This document shows, one piece after another, positions 9,881 through 22,067 of a stretch of DNA of 64,000 bases (the first letter of the stretch is position 1; each line of letters starts with the position of its first letter). The notes below the pieces were generated by a model. It did no database searches. It was not told where the DNA came from and saw nothing but the letters and a program-made list of their open reading frames with translations. The stretch is taken from the NCBI RefSeq assembly GCF_947179515.1, contig NC_067473.1, positions 88,024,850 to 88,088,849 on the forward strand, read 5' to 3'. This DNA is from Apodemus sylvaticus (lineage: Eukaryota; Chordata; Mammalia; Rodentia; Muridae). A program made the translations under genes and the position numbers.

Positions 9881-10009
9881 TCCATGTTAATTGTGATCTA
9901 CAGCAAGCAACTTCTCAAATTAAGTTGAGCAATGTTCATCTATATTTTTTGCTTAAAAATTTATCTCCTGCCGACCTAAAATGTTTTAATCTGCAGTCAC
10001 AAGTTAGTG

Positions 10010-10170
10010 TACCTTTTTAAGTGACCTAAGGGGATGTGGCCATTTGGAGGAGGTATCATTCTTAGCTTCTGCTCTAGCACCTTCTCTGCCTGCTTGCTTT
10101 CAAGATTCTCACTGTAATGTTCATAGACTAAGTCTTTGAAACTCCAAGCAAGCCTCCAATTAAGTGCTCC
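10010..10170. repeat. Rodent dispersed repeat fragment (possibly LTR/MaLR class)
   Basis: gatgtggccatttggaggagg, the central agcaccttctctgcctgc, and the end tgaaactccaagcaagcctccaattaa follow the order of a common rodent repeat, with internal loss. The class is my best guess only. Confidence 0.5.
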
Positions 10171-12780
10171 CTTCTATTATTTGCCTTGGTCCTGGAGCTT
10201 TATCTCTGCAAGAGAACAGTAAAGCAGGCAATTGTATTGCATTATGTCATTAGAAGTCACTTTATTGCTATTCTTTTGCCATTCTTAAGGAGAGTTCTGG
10301 GAAGAGAATTGTGTTCTGCCCTGGTCAGACTTTATACCAGGAGAAGCAAATCCTGTACCCACTTCACTATGAAGGGAGTTATACAAATAATTCCAGTGGT
10401 GGTCTCATGACTGGGAAATTAATGGCAAGCATGCTAGAGAGCTGGTGTCCTAGATTTAGAGTAGTTTCAAGTTTACCTCTGGAAAGATTTTTCTCTACTT
10501 TTAGAGAAACCATAACAAAAAAATTTGAAGTCTCTTAGAACATTCTGGATATTTGTTATATAGTGGTTACATAGTGTAGCTTTTTTTTTTTATCAAAAAG
10601 ACACTTTTTGTCTTTTTTAATTAATTAGAACTCAACAATGACAGAGAGGTTATCAAAACCCTTAAAGAGTCATATAGAATTGAGAAAAGTAATTGAAGCA
10701 GGCATGTTAAAAAAAATGGAAAAAAAAAAAAAGCCAAGAAAGTCTACAATGACTGGAGCTCCTGTAATTACAGGCCCTGGGAAATGTGGGATTTACAGTT
10801 ATATTAGAAACAAAATAAACAAGCACACAACTATGATTCCCCTATTGCTCTCTTGTACAGTACTGAGTAGCTCTTGTTTTTAGTTGAATTCTCGTTTAGT
10901 TTGTGATGAGAATGAAACACAGCAATATGGAAGTATCGATTAAAGAGCCAGCAACAGTGTTATATCTTGTTCAGTACAATGCTCGTCCCTGGCTCACTCT
11001 AACCTTTATCCATGTAGATTAGGTGCTCCCTTTTGACTTAGTTATACTTTAAAAGGGCAAGAGTAGAGAAAAAAAGATAATAAATGGTAATAGAAAAAAA
11101 AGTGCAGAGGACAAGCAGCTTTCTCCTTTGCAAATACGCAGAGAAGACTGCCTAGACTTGTTTTCTTCTTGTTTCTTCATATGGTAATCCCGTTGCCCAG
11201 TCTACCAGTCATTATCTGGTATAGTTAGGGTACGGGCAAAGCAAAACACATGAGATTAACATTTAATACAACACACTACAAGCAAATTACCGATCCAATT
11301 TAAAAACACATTGATAATCACCATATTTTTTCACTGACGATCATGTTCTTTAATGAAAAGGAACACAAAGCACAAATGGGAAAAGCAATCAGTATTACAA
11401 GCAAATACCTTAGAGAGATAAGAGCACCTTGTTTCTTGGTAGTATCCTATCATCAGTATCTGAAGTTCATTCTGAGCAACTACTAAATCCTCATTACAGA
11501 GTCAACTGGCATAAAAATGCACTAATGTTTTCACTTTAATGTTACTAGCAAGTTTATAAATAGGACATAAAGCATGTTAGTTGAAATTCTGTATCATGTT
11601 TCATATCGTCACACTTTTATTTCATTTAATTAATTAAAATACTTTCTGGTCAGTGTTGTGTAAATGAAAGAGTGGAAAGAATCAAGAAGCACATAATTTT
11701 ATATCTATAATATCTCAAAAAAACCTGTTTGATTCCAGAATCTGTCTGATGTGAATGAGAATTACATATACAAATCATATCAATTTCTATAGTAATTTTA
11801 AATTCTTTCCCCTGCCTAGTTTCCATTGTTTATTTTCTGGTATTATTATTTTATACTGAACTAGAATCTCACAACATATCTCATCTGACAATAAAGTTAT
11901 AATAAATAAAATATGAAAAAAATAAATAGGCTAAATAGGCTAACAAATATTTTAAACATTCATGATGTTAAAAGTAAATAACATGATAAAAAAATAATAT
12001 TTCTTCTGATCAGTTGCAAGGACTATTTTAAATATTAAATAAAATGTTAAATTTTTAATATTTTAAATTAAAATGAATGTAAGCTTCATTCCAGTACTCT
12101 TTGGAAATTATGAGATATTAAATGCACAGAACAGAGATTATAAAGATAACAAAGTTATTTCTTTAACATGGAGCACTATCATTAAAGTGAAAGGGAATGG
12201 AGATGTTGGCTGTTTACATGCCCCATCCTAAGGAAATGATCCTCTCTCCTGCCAAGGTGTGCAGTCTTTTCCATGTAAATTGTAGACATGAAGCGAGAAC
12301 TGCCATGTTCTTTCAGAGCTCTGACAGTATATGTGCCAAATAGGTATTATTGTGACTGTGTGCTGGCAGTGAACATTTATTGTCAGATCCCATCCATGGG
12401 AGCTGTGCTAGTTTTAGGAACAGCGGGCTGCATTGCCTGCAATCACCGTGTGCATATAGCCGACCAGTGCAAAGCTTACCCATAAGCCAGCTCCCTTCCC
12501 CAGGCAGAGACAGATGAGTGTCATCCTCTTTCCTGCTAGAACTATTCTGCAGAATGGAGTCAAAGCACTTCTCTCAAGTGCTGAAGATGTCTGTCTCTCC
12601 ATCCCAAAGCTTCTTCCCTTCACTGCTTTCCTTTCTCCTGCTTTGGCTTTCCTGATACAACTTCCTAATAAGATAGCTTCATGGATATCCTCATCTTACC
12701 TAAAAGCAGATATTAAAAATGACTAACAAAATAATTTATATGATCTCAACATCAAATAATTAAGTCATTGTCTTTTGCTT
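10171..12780. other. AT-rich intron, no gene recognised
   Basis: Unique-looking AT-rich sequence with short open frames lacking known motifs, coding bias or splice context. Homopolymer A/T runs occur at 10580-10620 and 10710-10735. No repeat family was recognised with confidence. Confidence 0.6.
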
Positions 12781-12789
12781 TATATTCAT

Positions 12790-12935
12790 TTTTGTTATTC
12801 TATGTGTATATGTTATTCTATGTGAATGTGGTGTGTAGACACCATTCACCCTATGCATATGGAGATCAGAGGACAATTTCCAACTTTCTTTAGAATTGTG
12901 TAGCAAGCACCTATACCCACTGAGTGATCTTGCTG
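12790..12935 (-). repeat. Degraded B3/B2-type SINE, antisense
   Basis: It contains tatggagatcagaggacaa followed by remnants of the B3 promoter end (cctatacccactgagtgatcttgctgctcc), which is the antisense of a worn box A/B region. Confidence 0.6.
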
Positions 12936-12979
12936 CTCCTGTTCTTTATTTGCTTTTCAAATTAAATTTAAAAGCTATG

Positions 12980-13065
12980 TTTGTAGTACTAGAAATACTT
13001 TATATATGTATATATATAAACTTTTTTATATATGTGTGAATATATCATATATATGCAAAGTATTA
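12980..13065. repeat. AT dinucleotide-rich low complexity
   Basis: Imperfect TATA/TATG repeats (tatatatgtatatatata and similar). Confidence 0.8.
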
Positions 13066-14635
13066 TGTACAAGTTAAAACATTCTGTTGTACTTTGTTAG
13101 CTACCCATTGATATAAGTAACTTTGATGAGTGGCATAGATTCTCCTTAAACCTGAAATATTCCTAAAGATGAACTCCAGTCTATGCCTATATATCAAACT
13201 GCGATTTTTCCTCTCTACTGGCAAGTTTAATAAGAAGAAATATGAGCTCAGCCACCACACCTGACATTTATTTTCTCTGTGTCATAGCCATTTCCTTTGA
13301 TACCAACCTACAAGTGTGGTTTTCATCTGTCTGATGGGAAAAAGAAAGTGAAAGGTTGTGAATATGTTTTTAGTTATTTTGCTGGTATATTCTTTCACTA
13401 ATCAATAACTTCAAACTTTACTCTGAAGTCCTATTATTTGGCTATATCATTTTTGACATATCCTTGAAGACACAAATGCTAGGTAGAGGTTAATGTGGAT
13501 AGGCTGGGTGCCAAAGAACAGTCACACAACATTAGCCACACAGTTGCTACAGTGCCTTCTTTGCCAAAGTGAAATGAACTTGTATGTACTCTTTTTATAT
13601 GAGATGAGCTACATTTTAAATAAAACTATTCACCCATCGGTTACTCATTGGCTTCACAAGATGGGAAAATGGATCAGAGTGCAGAATTTTCTTTGTGATT
13701 AGTCTAAAAAAGCATGTTTGTGTTACTGTTTACCATGCCAACACTAAAGATGTTTCCTATATCCCTTTGAAATTCTTCTACGTCAATTGGCCATTTCTGA
13801 AATCATATATGTAGAAATTACTCTAAACAGACTGAGCAAGTTTTATTAACATATTTAGCTCTCTCTCTTGCTCTCTCTGTGTGTGTGTGTATGTGTGTGT
13901 GTGTATTTGTATGTGTTCATGTCTGTGTGTCTAAAACAATAACAAAGAAAAATAGTCCATAATTTAGAACCAAAACAAGGCCAGTATATGGAAAGAATTG
14001 TGATATGAAAAGGAAATCTGGGAAGGTATATAATTATATTTTAATTAAAAATTAAAATAAACCATTCCTTCTGAACCTAGAGGTATTAGTAAAGAGTTAG
14101 AATTGCTTGTTGGTTTTAGAGACAACTTATGGTTGGGGCTGGTAACATGATACTCTCTACCATCAGATAATTGTTTTCCTACTGAACTTCAGGAGGACCT
14201 GACTGTCTAGATTTTACCCCTTAATTTTTTGTCTGGTAGAATATAGGAGAAACAAGCTTATATGAGGGCAATCAACAAATCTTATGAGTTAGATCTGAGA
14301 AACACAGAAAGAAACATCCTAGTCATGTCTGCTTCTGCCTACTTTTACCTCATTCAGCTATTCTTTTGCCCAGTTGTTACTGAGGAAAAGAGGATGCCAT
14401 GACAGAGTGGAAGTGACATGAGAGCAGGAAGAAAGAATTTAAAATGTCTTCCCAATGCTTCCTGCATCCATTCTCCACCTCAAACCCTGGCTCGGAATTG
14501 ATCACACAATTTAAATAAATTTCTTGGTTTTTAGATTCTTCTTTTCTACCATAATGTAAAAAAGGTAGAAAAGAAAGTACCCTGTGGTACCTTCATGTCC
14601 ATTTTTAGAGGTGGTAGGTAGTATTCTATGTAAAT
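13066..14635. other. AT-rich intron with a (TC/TG)n stretch
   Basis: Mostly featureless. A CT-rich then GT-rich imperfect microsatellite lies at 13859-13930. No coding feature is supported. Confidence 0.6.
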
Positions 14636-14639
14636 TTCC

Positions 14640-15868
14640 TTTTTTTAAATATTTTTATTTTCTATATTCTTTGTTTACATTCCAAATGATTTCCCCTTCC
14701 CCGGATCCCGTCTCCCCATATGTCCCATAAACCTTCTCTCCATCCATTCTCCAATCACCTCCCTCCTTTTTCTCTGTCCTTATATTCCCCTCCAATGCTA
14801 GATCGATCCTTTCCAGGATCAGGACCCTTTCCATACTTCTCCATGGGAGTCATTTGTTATGCAATTTGTGCCTTGGGTATTCAGGGCTTCTGGGCTAATT
14901 AATATCCACTTATCAGAGATTGCATTCCATGTGTATTCTTTTGTGACTGGGTTACCTCACTTAGGATGATATTTTCCAGATCAAACCATTTGCCTAAAAA
15001 TTTTGTGAATTCATTGTTTCTAATTGCTGAGTAGTATTCCATTGTGTAAATATACCACATTTTCTGAATCCATTCCTCCTTTGAGGGACATCTGGGTTCT
15101 TTCCAGCTTCTGGCTATTATAAATAAGGCTGCTATGAACATAATGGAGCATGTGTCTTTATTGCATGCCGGGGAATCCTTTGGGTATAAGCCCAGGAGAG
15201 GTATAGCAGGGTCCTCTGGAACTCTCATGTCCAGTTTTCTGAGGAACCTTCAGAGTGATTTCCACAGTGGTTGTACCATCTTACAGCCCCACCAGCAGTG
15301 GAGGAGTGTTCCTCTTTCTCCACATCCTCGCCAACACCTGCTGTCTCCTGAGTTTTTGACTTTAGCCATTCTGACTGGTATAAGGTGAAATCTCAGGGTT
15401 GTTTTGATCTGCATTTCCCTAATGACTAATGATGTTGAGCACTTCTTAAGGTGCGTCTCGGCCATCCGAATTTCTTCAGGTGAAAGTTCTTTGTTAAGAT
15501 CTGTACCCCATTTTTAATAGGGTTATTTGGTTCCCTGGGGTCTAACTTCTTGAGTTCTTTGTATATATTGGATATTAGCCCTCTATCAGATGTGGGGTTG
15601 GTGAATATCCTTTCCCAATTTGATGGTTGCCGTTTTGTCCTTTTAACAGTGTCCTTTGCCTTACAGAAACTTTGTAATTTTATGAGGTCCCATTTGTCAA
15701 TTCTTGATCTTAGAGCATAAGCTATTGGTGATCTGTTCAGGAACTTTTCCCCTGTGCCCATGTCCTCAAGGATCTTCCCCAGTTTCTTTTCTATTAGTTT
15801 CAGTGTGTCTGGTTTTACATGGAGGTCCTTGATCCACTTGGAGTGAAGTTTAGTACATGGAGATAAGT
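14640..15868 (-). mobile_element. L1-F: 5'-truncated LINE-1, antisense
   Basis: The T tract at 14640-14647 is followed by antisense 3'UTR and the ORF2 C-terminus, breaking off at agtacatggagataag near 15868. It is close in sequence to the L1-C 3' arm (same ccccatatgtcccataaacc block), so the same subfamily. No clear target-site duplication was found. Confidence 0.9.
14899..15761 (-). pseudogene. L1-F ORF2 C-terminal fragment
   Basis: Open pieces at 15761-15426, 15465-15250 and 15228-14899 encode the last part of ORF2: a KFLNRSPIAYALRSRIDKWD stretch, then CWRGCGERGTLLHCWWGC, and IYTMEYYSAIRNNEFTKFLG. Two frame breaks separate them. Confidence 0.87.
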
Positions 15869-17400
15869 AGCAGAATTTTTAGAGAACATATCTGTATAAA
15901 ATTTCTATGTAGTATCTTTGTAAACGCTAAACTAGTGATTTATAATTATTGTATAACTTGACTTCTTTAACACCATTTTCATTTTATGATGCTTATATTT
16001 CTCTACCTTGGAAATATTGTAAAGTTCACAATTTTTCTTTACGGTACAGTGAAAAAAATTTCCATCTACAATGAAAGTAGGTGTTACAAAACCTAACCTT
16101 ATAAATAGTTCTTTGAAAAAACAGTTTGTGATATATTAAGGTGTCAAACACCAGCTAAAACACCTTTGTGAAAAGTTATGTTTGCAAACAGTATTAAAAT
16201 AACTCACATATTAAAAATCATGTAATAAGACTTCTGGAATAAAATCCATTTTACATTTCGTTGCTACAAATAACCTTTTTACATATTGCTTGTTTTATGT
16301 CCTAAATAATTGCCACTCTTTTTTGTATCGATTATGCAAACTTAACTCTTGTGTTGCTAGAATGAAAGCTAGTCCTTGTTCATTCTGAGTACAATCTGAC
16401 AATAGATCACAGAGCTAGGTCTAACTTTCAGAGTAAGTAACACAGTGAACAAAGATGGGCTAAGTTTACCCACAATGCACAGACCTACAGGAAATGAATT
16501 GTCCTAGAAATACAGTGGAAACACCTGCAAATACTAAATGGTAGGTCATGTTATAAATTAATCAGTATAATTATAAAATAATCAGTACCTATTCTGTTTC
16601 TAAGCTCTGTATTCCCCTTTCTCTTTCTCTACACCATTTTTTATTTTGTCTTTCTCACCCTTCTTTTTTGCCTGTGATTTGTTTTCATGTTCTGTCATTC
16701 CTTTACTCCCACTTTCTCACAATCTCTCTTCTCCTTTCTTTGTGTCCCTACCTCATTGTCAAGTAGCAGTGGTACTACCTCCTAGGCTGATGCCGGTGCT
16801 AGTGCTAGCGACTTCTGTCTACCAGTCTCTAAATGTTCTCCATGTGCTGGACACTGAGCTTTGCTTCCCATCAGATGAGTAATTATGCTTGGGAGTGCTT
16901 GCAATTGATGGCAAGTTCAATTCAATTTGTGTGTGGTTTGATTAAAATTATGCTGTGACTGCTTTGAAATTAAACTGAAAGTAATAGACTACTGAATTTA
17001 GATTAATGGTGATAGAGTAGAAAGCTCCAGGGTTGTATGCATCACATTTAGTAGAGTGCCTAGCCCCTTTCTTTGTAAATTCTCAGTAGGTTAATTTAAA
17101 AAGGCAGCAAAGCTACAATGCTGCAGTAGTATTTAAACAAATAATAATATATTTAATGGTCTATAACTTTAATCTATAAAATTAGCAAATATTTAAAATA
17201 TAATGTTTGTGTTCCCTTGTATAGAACACACAAAAATGTAATACTTCATCATAAAATCAATAGATGCTATTATATGTAATAAAAGTATAAGACAATTGTA
17301 TTTTTCCAAGAAAACTTCTTAAGAAATACCAAGACAATCCACAACACTAGCCATTTTAACTCATTTTAAAAACAGCATATGTTTAGTGGGATTGCCTCAA
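15869..17400. other. AT-rich intron, no gene recognised
   Basis: Unique-looking sequence. A pyrimidine-rich part at 16600-16760 supports no exon. No repeat family was named. Confidence 0.55.
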
Positions 17401-17402
17401 GA

Positions 17403-17650
17403 TTCTCTCCATTGAATACCCAAGACACAACTCACATATCAAATCATTCCCAAGAAGAAGGAAGGAGAGGACCCTGGTCCTGGAAAGTCTTGATGCAGCA
17501 TTATAGGGGAGTACCAGGACAGAGAAGTGGGAGGGGGTTGATTGGGGAATGGGCCGAGGGAAGAGGGCTTATGGGACTTATGGGGAGGGGGACAACGGGA
17601 AAGGAATGTAAACAAAGAATATAGGAAAAAAAGAAAAGAAAAGAAATACA
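17403..17650 (+). mobile_element. L1-G: short 3' end of a LINE-1, sense
   Basis: It begins at tgaatacccaagacac and runs through the L1 3'UTR (gagaggaccctggtcctgg, then gcttatgggacttatgggg) to an A-rich tail with GAAAA units at 17623-17645. It is the same 3' end as L1-H and L1-J. Too short to encode anything. Confidence 0.87.
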
Positions 17651-17819
17651 GCCAAATCTGTAGTTGCCTCTTGGTAGGCACACATTGTCATTATTGTAAT
17701 ATTTGGTGATTGGCTTTTGGAAAAAAATATCCTGACTTTCTTCACTTAAACTAGATATTCTTCCTAAAAATAAGAATTTACCACAAGATTTTCCTTGATT
17801 GTGTCTTTGGAAACTAAAA

Positions 17820-18030
17820 ACTTGGAATTGGTGAGATGGATTATCAAGTAGAGTCACTTAACACTAAGCGTGAGTTTGATTCCTAGAATCCTCATGTTAG
17901 AAACAGAGAATGACTTATCTAGGTTGGTTGTTCTGAGCTTCATATTCATAGTGTGGGATGAATAACTAAAATGCTGACTCTTCCCAACACACAATAAGTA
18001 AACAATAAATAAGTAAATAAAGTGATAACA
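17820..18030 (+). repeat. B3-type SINE, degraded, sense
   Basis: It starts like a B2/B3 pol III head (ggtgagatggattatcaag, then gtgagtttgattcctagaatcc) and ends in an AATAAGTAAA-rich tail. Confidence 0.6.
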
Positions 18031-18775
18031 ATCTAAATGGAAAAATATTTCTATTCTAGTTGTAAGAGTCAGAGTAGTTCTCTTTATAGAGAACTACACA
18101 AATGGCATGAAGTGATTGGAATTTTGAATCATGACATTTAACTATGTGAAGAAGGAAAAAGAATATTGTTTAGGCTTGGGTCAAATATCTCTTCTAAGAT
18201 GCCTGGACAGCTCATTAGTTCATTTGAAAGTAGTATTTGTGGGAGTTGAAGGAAGTGACATACTGTATACAAAGTCTGCCACCAAATCCCAAAAAACAAT
18301 TTAAATAGCATTGAAGCAGCTTTGTCTAGAATTTATATGGAGCCAGTCAAGCATATTTTCATTTCATTTTGAGCAGAGGAGTTTTGTTGTTCTGAAAACA
18401 TATAGTCATCAAAATGAGTTGGAGGGGCAGGAGTCTGACCAACTTATTCCAGCAATGTCACAGAAAAAACGGTAAGAGGACAGCTAAGGTAGCAGGGAAG
18501 TGAGAAGTATGGGAATTATTAGACGCAGAGTTGCTAGAATGTGATATATTGATAAAAGATGAAGGAAAGTAAGCATCCAGGAAGATTCAGAAGGTCTTCA
18601 TTAGGGATTGTTTATCTTTTACTGGTAGAGAGACTGAAAATAAGGAGATTGTTAAGAGATGACAAGTTCTGTTCAGAATACATGGAGGTGGCGATGCATG
18701 AAGGATATTGAAGTAGACATGCCTGCTCTGCAATTTGACAGAAATGATAAATGTTAGTTTAAAAAGTTGGATGCT
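18031..18775. other. Intron, no feature recognised
   Basis: AT-rich sequence with one short minus-strand open frame (18781-18587) that lacks any recognisable domain or splice signals. Confidence 0.5.
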
Positions 18776-18779
18776 GTTC

Positions 18780-19015
18780 AAGTTTGCTTTCTGTTAGTGT
18801 GATAAACACCACGACCAAAAACAACTTCAGGAGAAACGGGTTTATTTGGCTTAAATTTCCAGGACACAATGCATCACTGAAGGAAGTCAAGGCAGGAGCC
18901 CAAAGGAGAAAATGAAGCAGAAAACATGGGGTAGTGATGCTTACTGGCTGGCTTCCAGGCTTACTTTTGGCTACCCTTTCTCATATAATCCAAGCCCGCC
19001 AACCTAGGGATGGTA
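18780..19015 (+). repeat. Rodent dispersed repeat, class unresolved
   Basis: tgataaacaccacgaccaaa, then gggtttatttggc, gaagtcaaggcaggagcc, tgcttactggctggcttcc and agggatggtacca reproduce in order a very common rodent repeat recalled from memory. Confidence 0.7.
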
Positions 19016-19690
19016 CCAAATTTATTGACAATCGAAAACTCTCCTGTAGATAATAATCTGAAAAGTAAGTGTGGTGGAGACAGTTCTTAAACTGTGGATT
19101 CTTCTTCACAGTTATATCAAAGTCACAGCTAATATTGGCCCTCACAGATAGCTTTATAAATGAAAAGATCATAAATGGGAGACATGATTATCTTTTAAAA
19201 ACTTGACTTGCTTAATCATAGATTTTATTTTGCTCTTAGAAATAAATTTTATTGTAAAGCCTCTGCCATCCACAGAATTCATAGATGGGTGTGATGAACT
19301 CAAGTCTCCTTCAAGAGCAGTACATGCTATTAATCATGGTTCTGTTCCTCCAGGCCGCAAGTATTTTAATTAATAGTTGTGAAGAGAAATAGTCAACAGA
19401 CAAATAAGAGAAGCAATGCCATCATACAGAATTTAACAATGTGTATCCTCCATTATTAATTAATAGCCACATGTGACTTTGAAAAAATACATTATATTTA
19501 ATACTTCAACCAATACTATTGGTTGTATACAATTTAATACTATAACCAATTTATAAATAAAAATTTAATGCTGGGATCATTAGTGTAAAGCAGTGTATCT
19601 TCATTTCTAGTGATATTTTGTTTGCTAATGTATTGCAATACAATTTAATGATATACAGGATACACAATAAATGTTTTAGGAGACTGATTA
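19016..19690. other. Intron with a possible SINE scrap
   Basis: Around 19250-19345 there is weak likeness to an antisense B3 end (gaactcaagtctccttcaagagcag). The rest is AT-rich and unassigned. Confidence 0.4.
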
Positions 19691-19699
19691 TTTCTTTTC

Positions 19700-19870
19700 T
19701 TAAAAAGATTTATTTTTAAAAATCTGTGATGGAGTATGCATGCAAGTGCAAGTGCCCATGGAAGTCAAATAATGACGTGAGAGCATCTGGTACTAAAGAA
19801 GGATGCAGGAGGTTGTGAACAGCCTGACATGGCTTCTGCCAACTTACCGTGGTTCTCAGAAATGGCTTAG
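19700..19870 (-). repeat. B3-type SINE, antisense, degraded
   Basis: It opens with aaaaagatttatttttaaaaatc (the antisense tail) and continues tgcaagtgcccatggaagtc and gcatctggtactaaagaagg, as in old B3 copies. Confidence 0.55.
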
Positions 19871-20140
19871 CCAGGTTCACATACTCTACTTGATTATCTT
19901 TATTTCTACAGTTTATAATAAGGAATATTTCCAAAGAGAAAAATAGGCATTAAAATGTTCAGCATAGCTTGAAAATTAATTTTAATACCCTCAAGAATCA
20001 AAAACTAATGTAACATTAAAAAAGTACAGAGTTATATATCTGTAACTTTTATTTTTTGTAATCTTATGTTTGTTGATGGTTTTCAAATGTTTTAGCTTCT
20101 CTTATAGCCCACCACCCACCAGAGATAGTGGGGAAAAAAG
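19871..20140. other. AT-rich intron, nothing recognised
   Basis: No recognised feature. Confidence 0.5.
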
Positions 20141-20650
20141 GATATGGGGAAAATGGATCTGTTTAGAAAGGTTCTTTGGAGTAACTCTCATCTGTGTTGC
20201 TGGAAATCAGCAGTTCAGTTCACAGGTGAGCAGCAACAGGTCAATCTACTCACAAGCATTTTATGGATATACCAGTACTCTAGTTTGGTAGAGTCTGAAG
20301 AGGAAACACAATCAGTAGCAGTGACACTCACAACAAAGACAGTCAGGCCTCAGTCTCAACACGAGTCAATAGGAGGAGCCAGCAGGTAAACTAGCTGTGT
20401 CTCTCTCAGTGTAGTGAAGATCTGCAAAGGGTCGCACTGCTAGCTCTGTAAGCAAGCCTAGCTGTGCCTCCATCATTGCCCACTGAGTTCTAGTTACACT
20501 CCCTCCAAACATCACATGTCTTCCACTAGTCCTGCTTCACCATGTTCCTTGCCTCGACATATACAACTGTCTCAACTGACATCACTCTGTCAGTCAGCCT
20601 GAGACCACAAAAGCAACAAAAACCTATAACACACCACCAGAAGTTTTTTG
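20141..20650. repeat. Possible unclassified interspersed repeat
   Basis: This stretch is less AT-rich than its flanks and contains the phrases gcctcagtctcaacacgagtc and gatctgcaaagggtcgcac, which read like rodent LTR or L1 5'UTR material. I cannot assign a family; open frames in it have no recognisable domain. Confidence 0.35.
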
Positions 20651-22050
20651 TGTGTTTCTCTCTATAGAGTCCCAGTGAATAGAACTCAATTATATAAGGC
20701 AGACCAATACATATATGTCATTATATGTCATTAACAAAACATTTCTCATCATTTTTAAGTATTTGTTTTAGTAAAACATTCTTTCTCCTGTTTCTGTTTC
20801 AGTGAAACATTTCTTCACAAGTCAGTCTTAGATTTTTACTATGTCCACTTAAAAAAAACAACTATTTTATCTGTTTGTTCTAACAAAACATCATCCAATA
20901 CAATTGATGTTCCAAAAATACCTTAGGTTTCTACTTCATATATTCGTTGTAAATCCATATGCATGGAAAAGAGAATGGATTTTAACTGAAATGTTTTCAA
21001 TTAAACCTCAGATCTAAGACTATTTTTATTTTGCATGCAAAATGATTAAACAATCAAATTTTAGTTTTCATAGGACAAATAAAATGCATTTTATTTTATA
21101 TACTAGTTACATATCAAATATCCTAATGTCTGTCTTCTATGTGAGGGCATCAAATGTGAGGGCAAAGGATGAGGGATTACTAAAACTGTAGAACCATACA
21201 AGTTTACCAAGATGAAGCAAGTGTTTAATATATAAAATGACAAATAAAAATTCAAACTTGAATGATGAAGAAAGACAAAGGAAGAGTTAGATTTCATAAA
21301 TGTATTATTTGTCACTCTTTAGATTTTATTTATTAAAATGAGACATTTCAGCTATATAACTGAAGTTATTAATGTTTCTTAGGAAAATTAACAAAAATAT
21401 TAAGTAATATTCTAGTCAATGAAAACTGTAATTTGTAGGAGTGGGAGATTAAGAATGTTTGTTTGCTTTGTCCAGTTTTTATTGGGTCTAAATATGGTGG
21501 TTTAAGAAACAAGAAATTGCATATAAGGTTTTCCTAATCTCAAAACTTGTTGAAACACTTGAGTTTAGTATGTGGAATTAATCAGGATCATAGGAGTCTA
21601 TGCCTTGATTGTGTGGCTATTTAGAAGCTAGAGTGGAGCTGTATGAGAATATTGTACCCATTGTCAATATATTTATGTCTGTGTTGTCTAGGTTCAAGAC
21701 TAGCACATCTGTATTAAAATTCTGTATTCATTAATTGTATTCATATAATCTGTATTCATTAATTGAAATTGGATTATATGTTATATATTAGGAAATATAG
21801 CTGGCTTCTTAATAATGTGTGGATGATGTAAATGAACTGAACAGTCAAAAGGCAAACAATGGATGATACAACTACAGGAAGAATGTGATGACATGACCTT
21901 TATACTTACAAACTTGTTTTGGATTCCTAATAGTATACATAAATATAAAACTCAAACCATGTCCTAAGCAGAAAAGAACATTGAGCTTGAAAATGATTCC
22001 CCTATTTTTAGTTCTTGTCCATCTTTACTTTCTTAGAAATCACTTTCCTA
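20651..22050. other. AT-rich intron, no gene recognised
   Basis: No exon, RNA gene or named repeat supported. A local repeat of tctgtattcattaattg occurs twice at 21720-21770. Confidence 0.5.
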
Positions 22051-22051
22051 T

Positions 22052-22067
22052 TTGACTGAATATTTTT
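22052..22067. repeat. Target-site duplication of L1-E, left copy
   Basis: ttgactgaatattttt, 16 bases, is identical to 24234-24249. Confidence 0.95.

Noticed and set aside
10186..10883. Short plus-strand frames of about 75-80 codons
   Set aside because: No motif or coding pattern; one reads through an A-rich run.
12288..12726. Three short frames of 65-70 codons in unique sequence
   Set aside because: No recognisable motif, no splice pair, and both strands are open. Chance frames cannot be excluded and none is supported.
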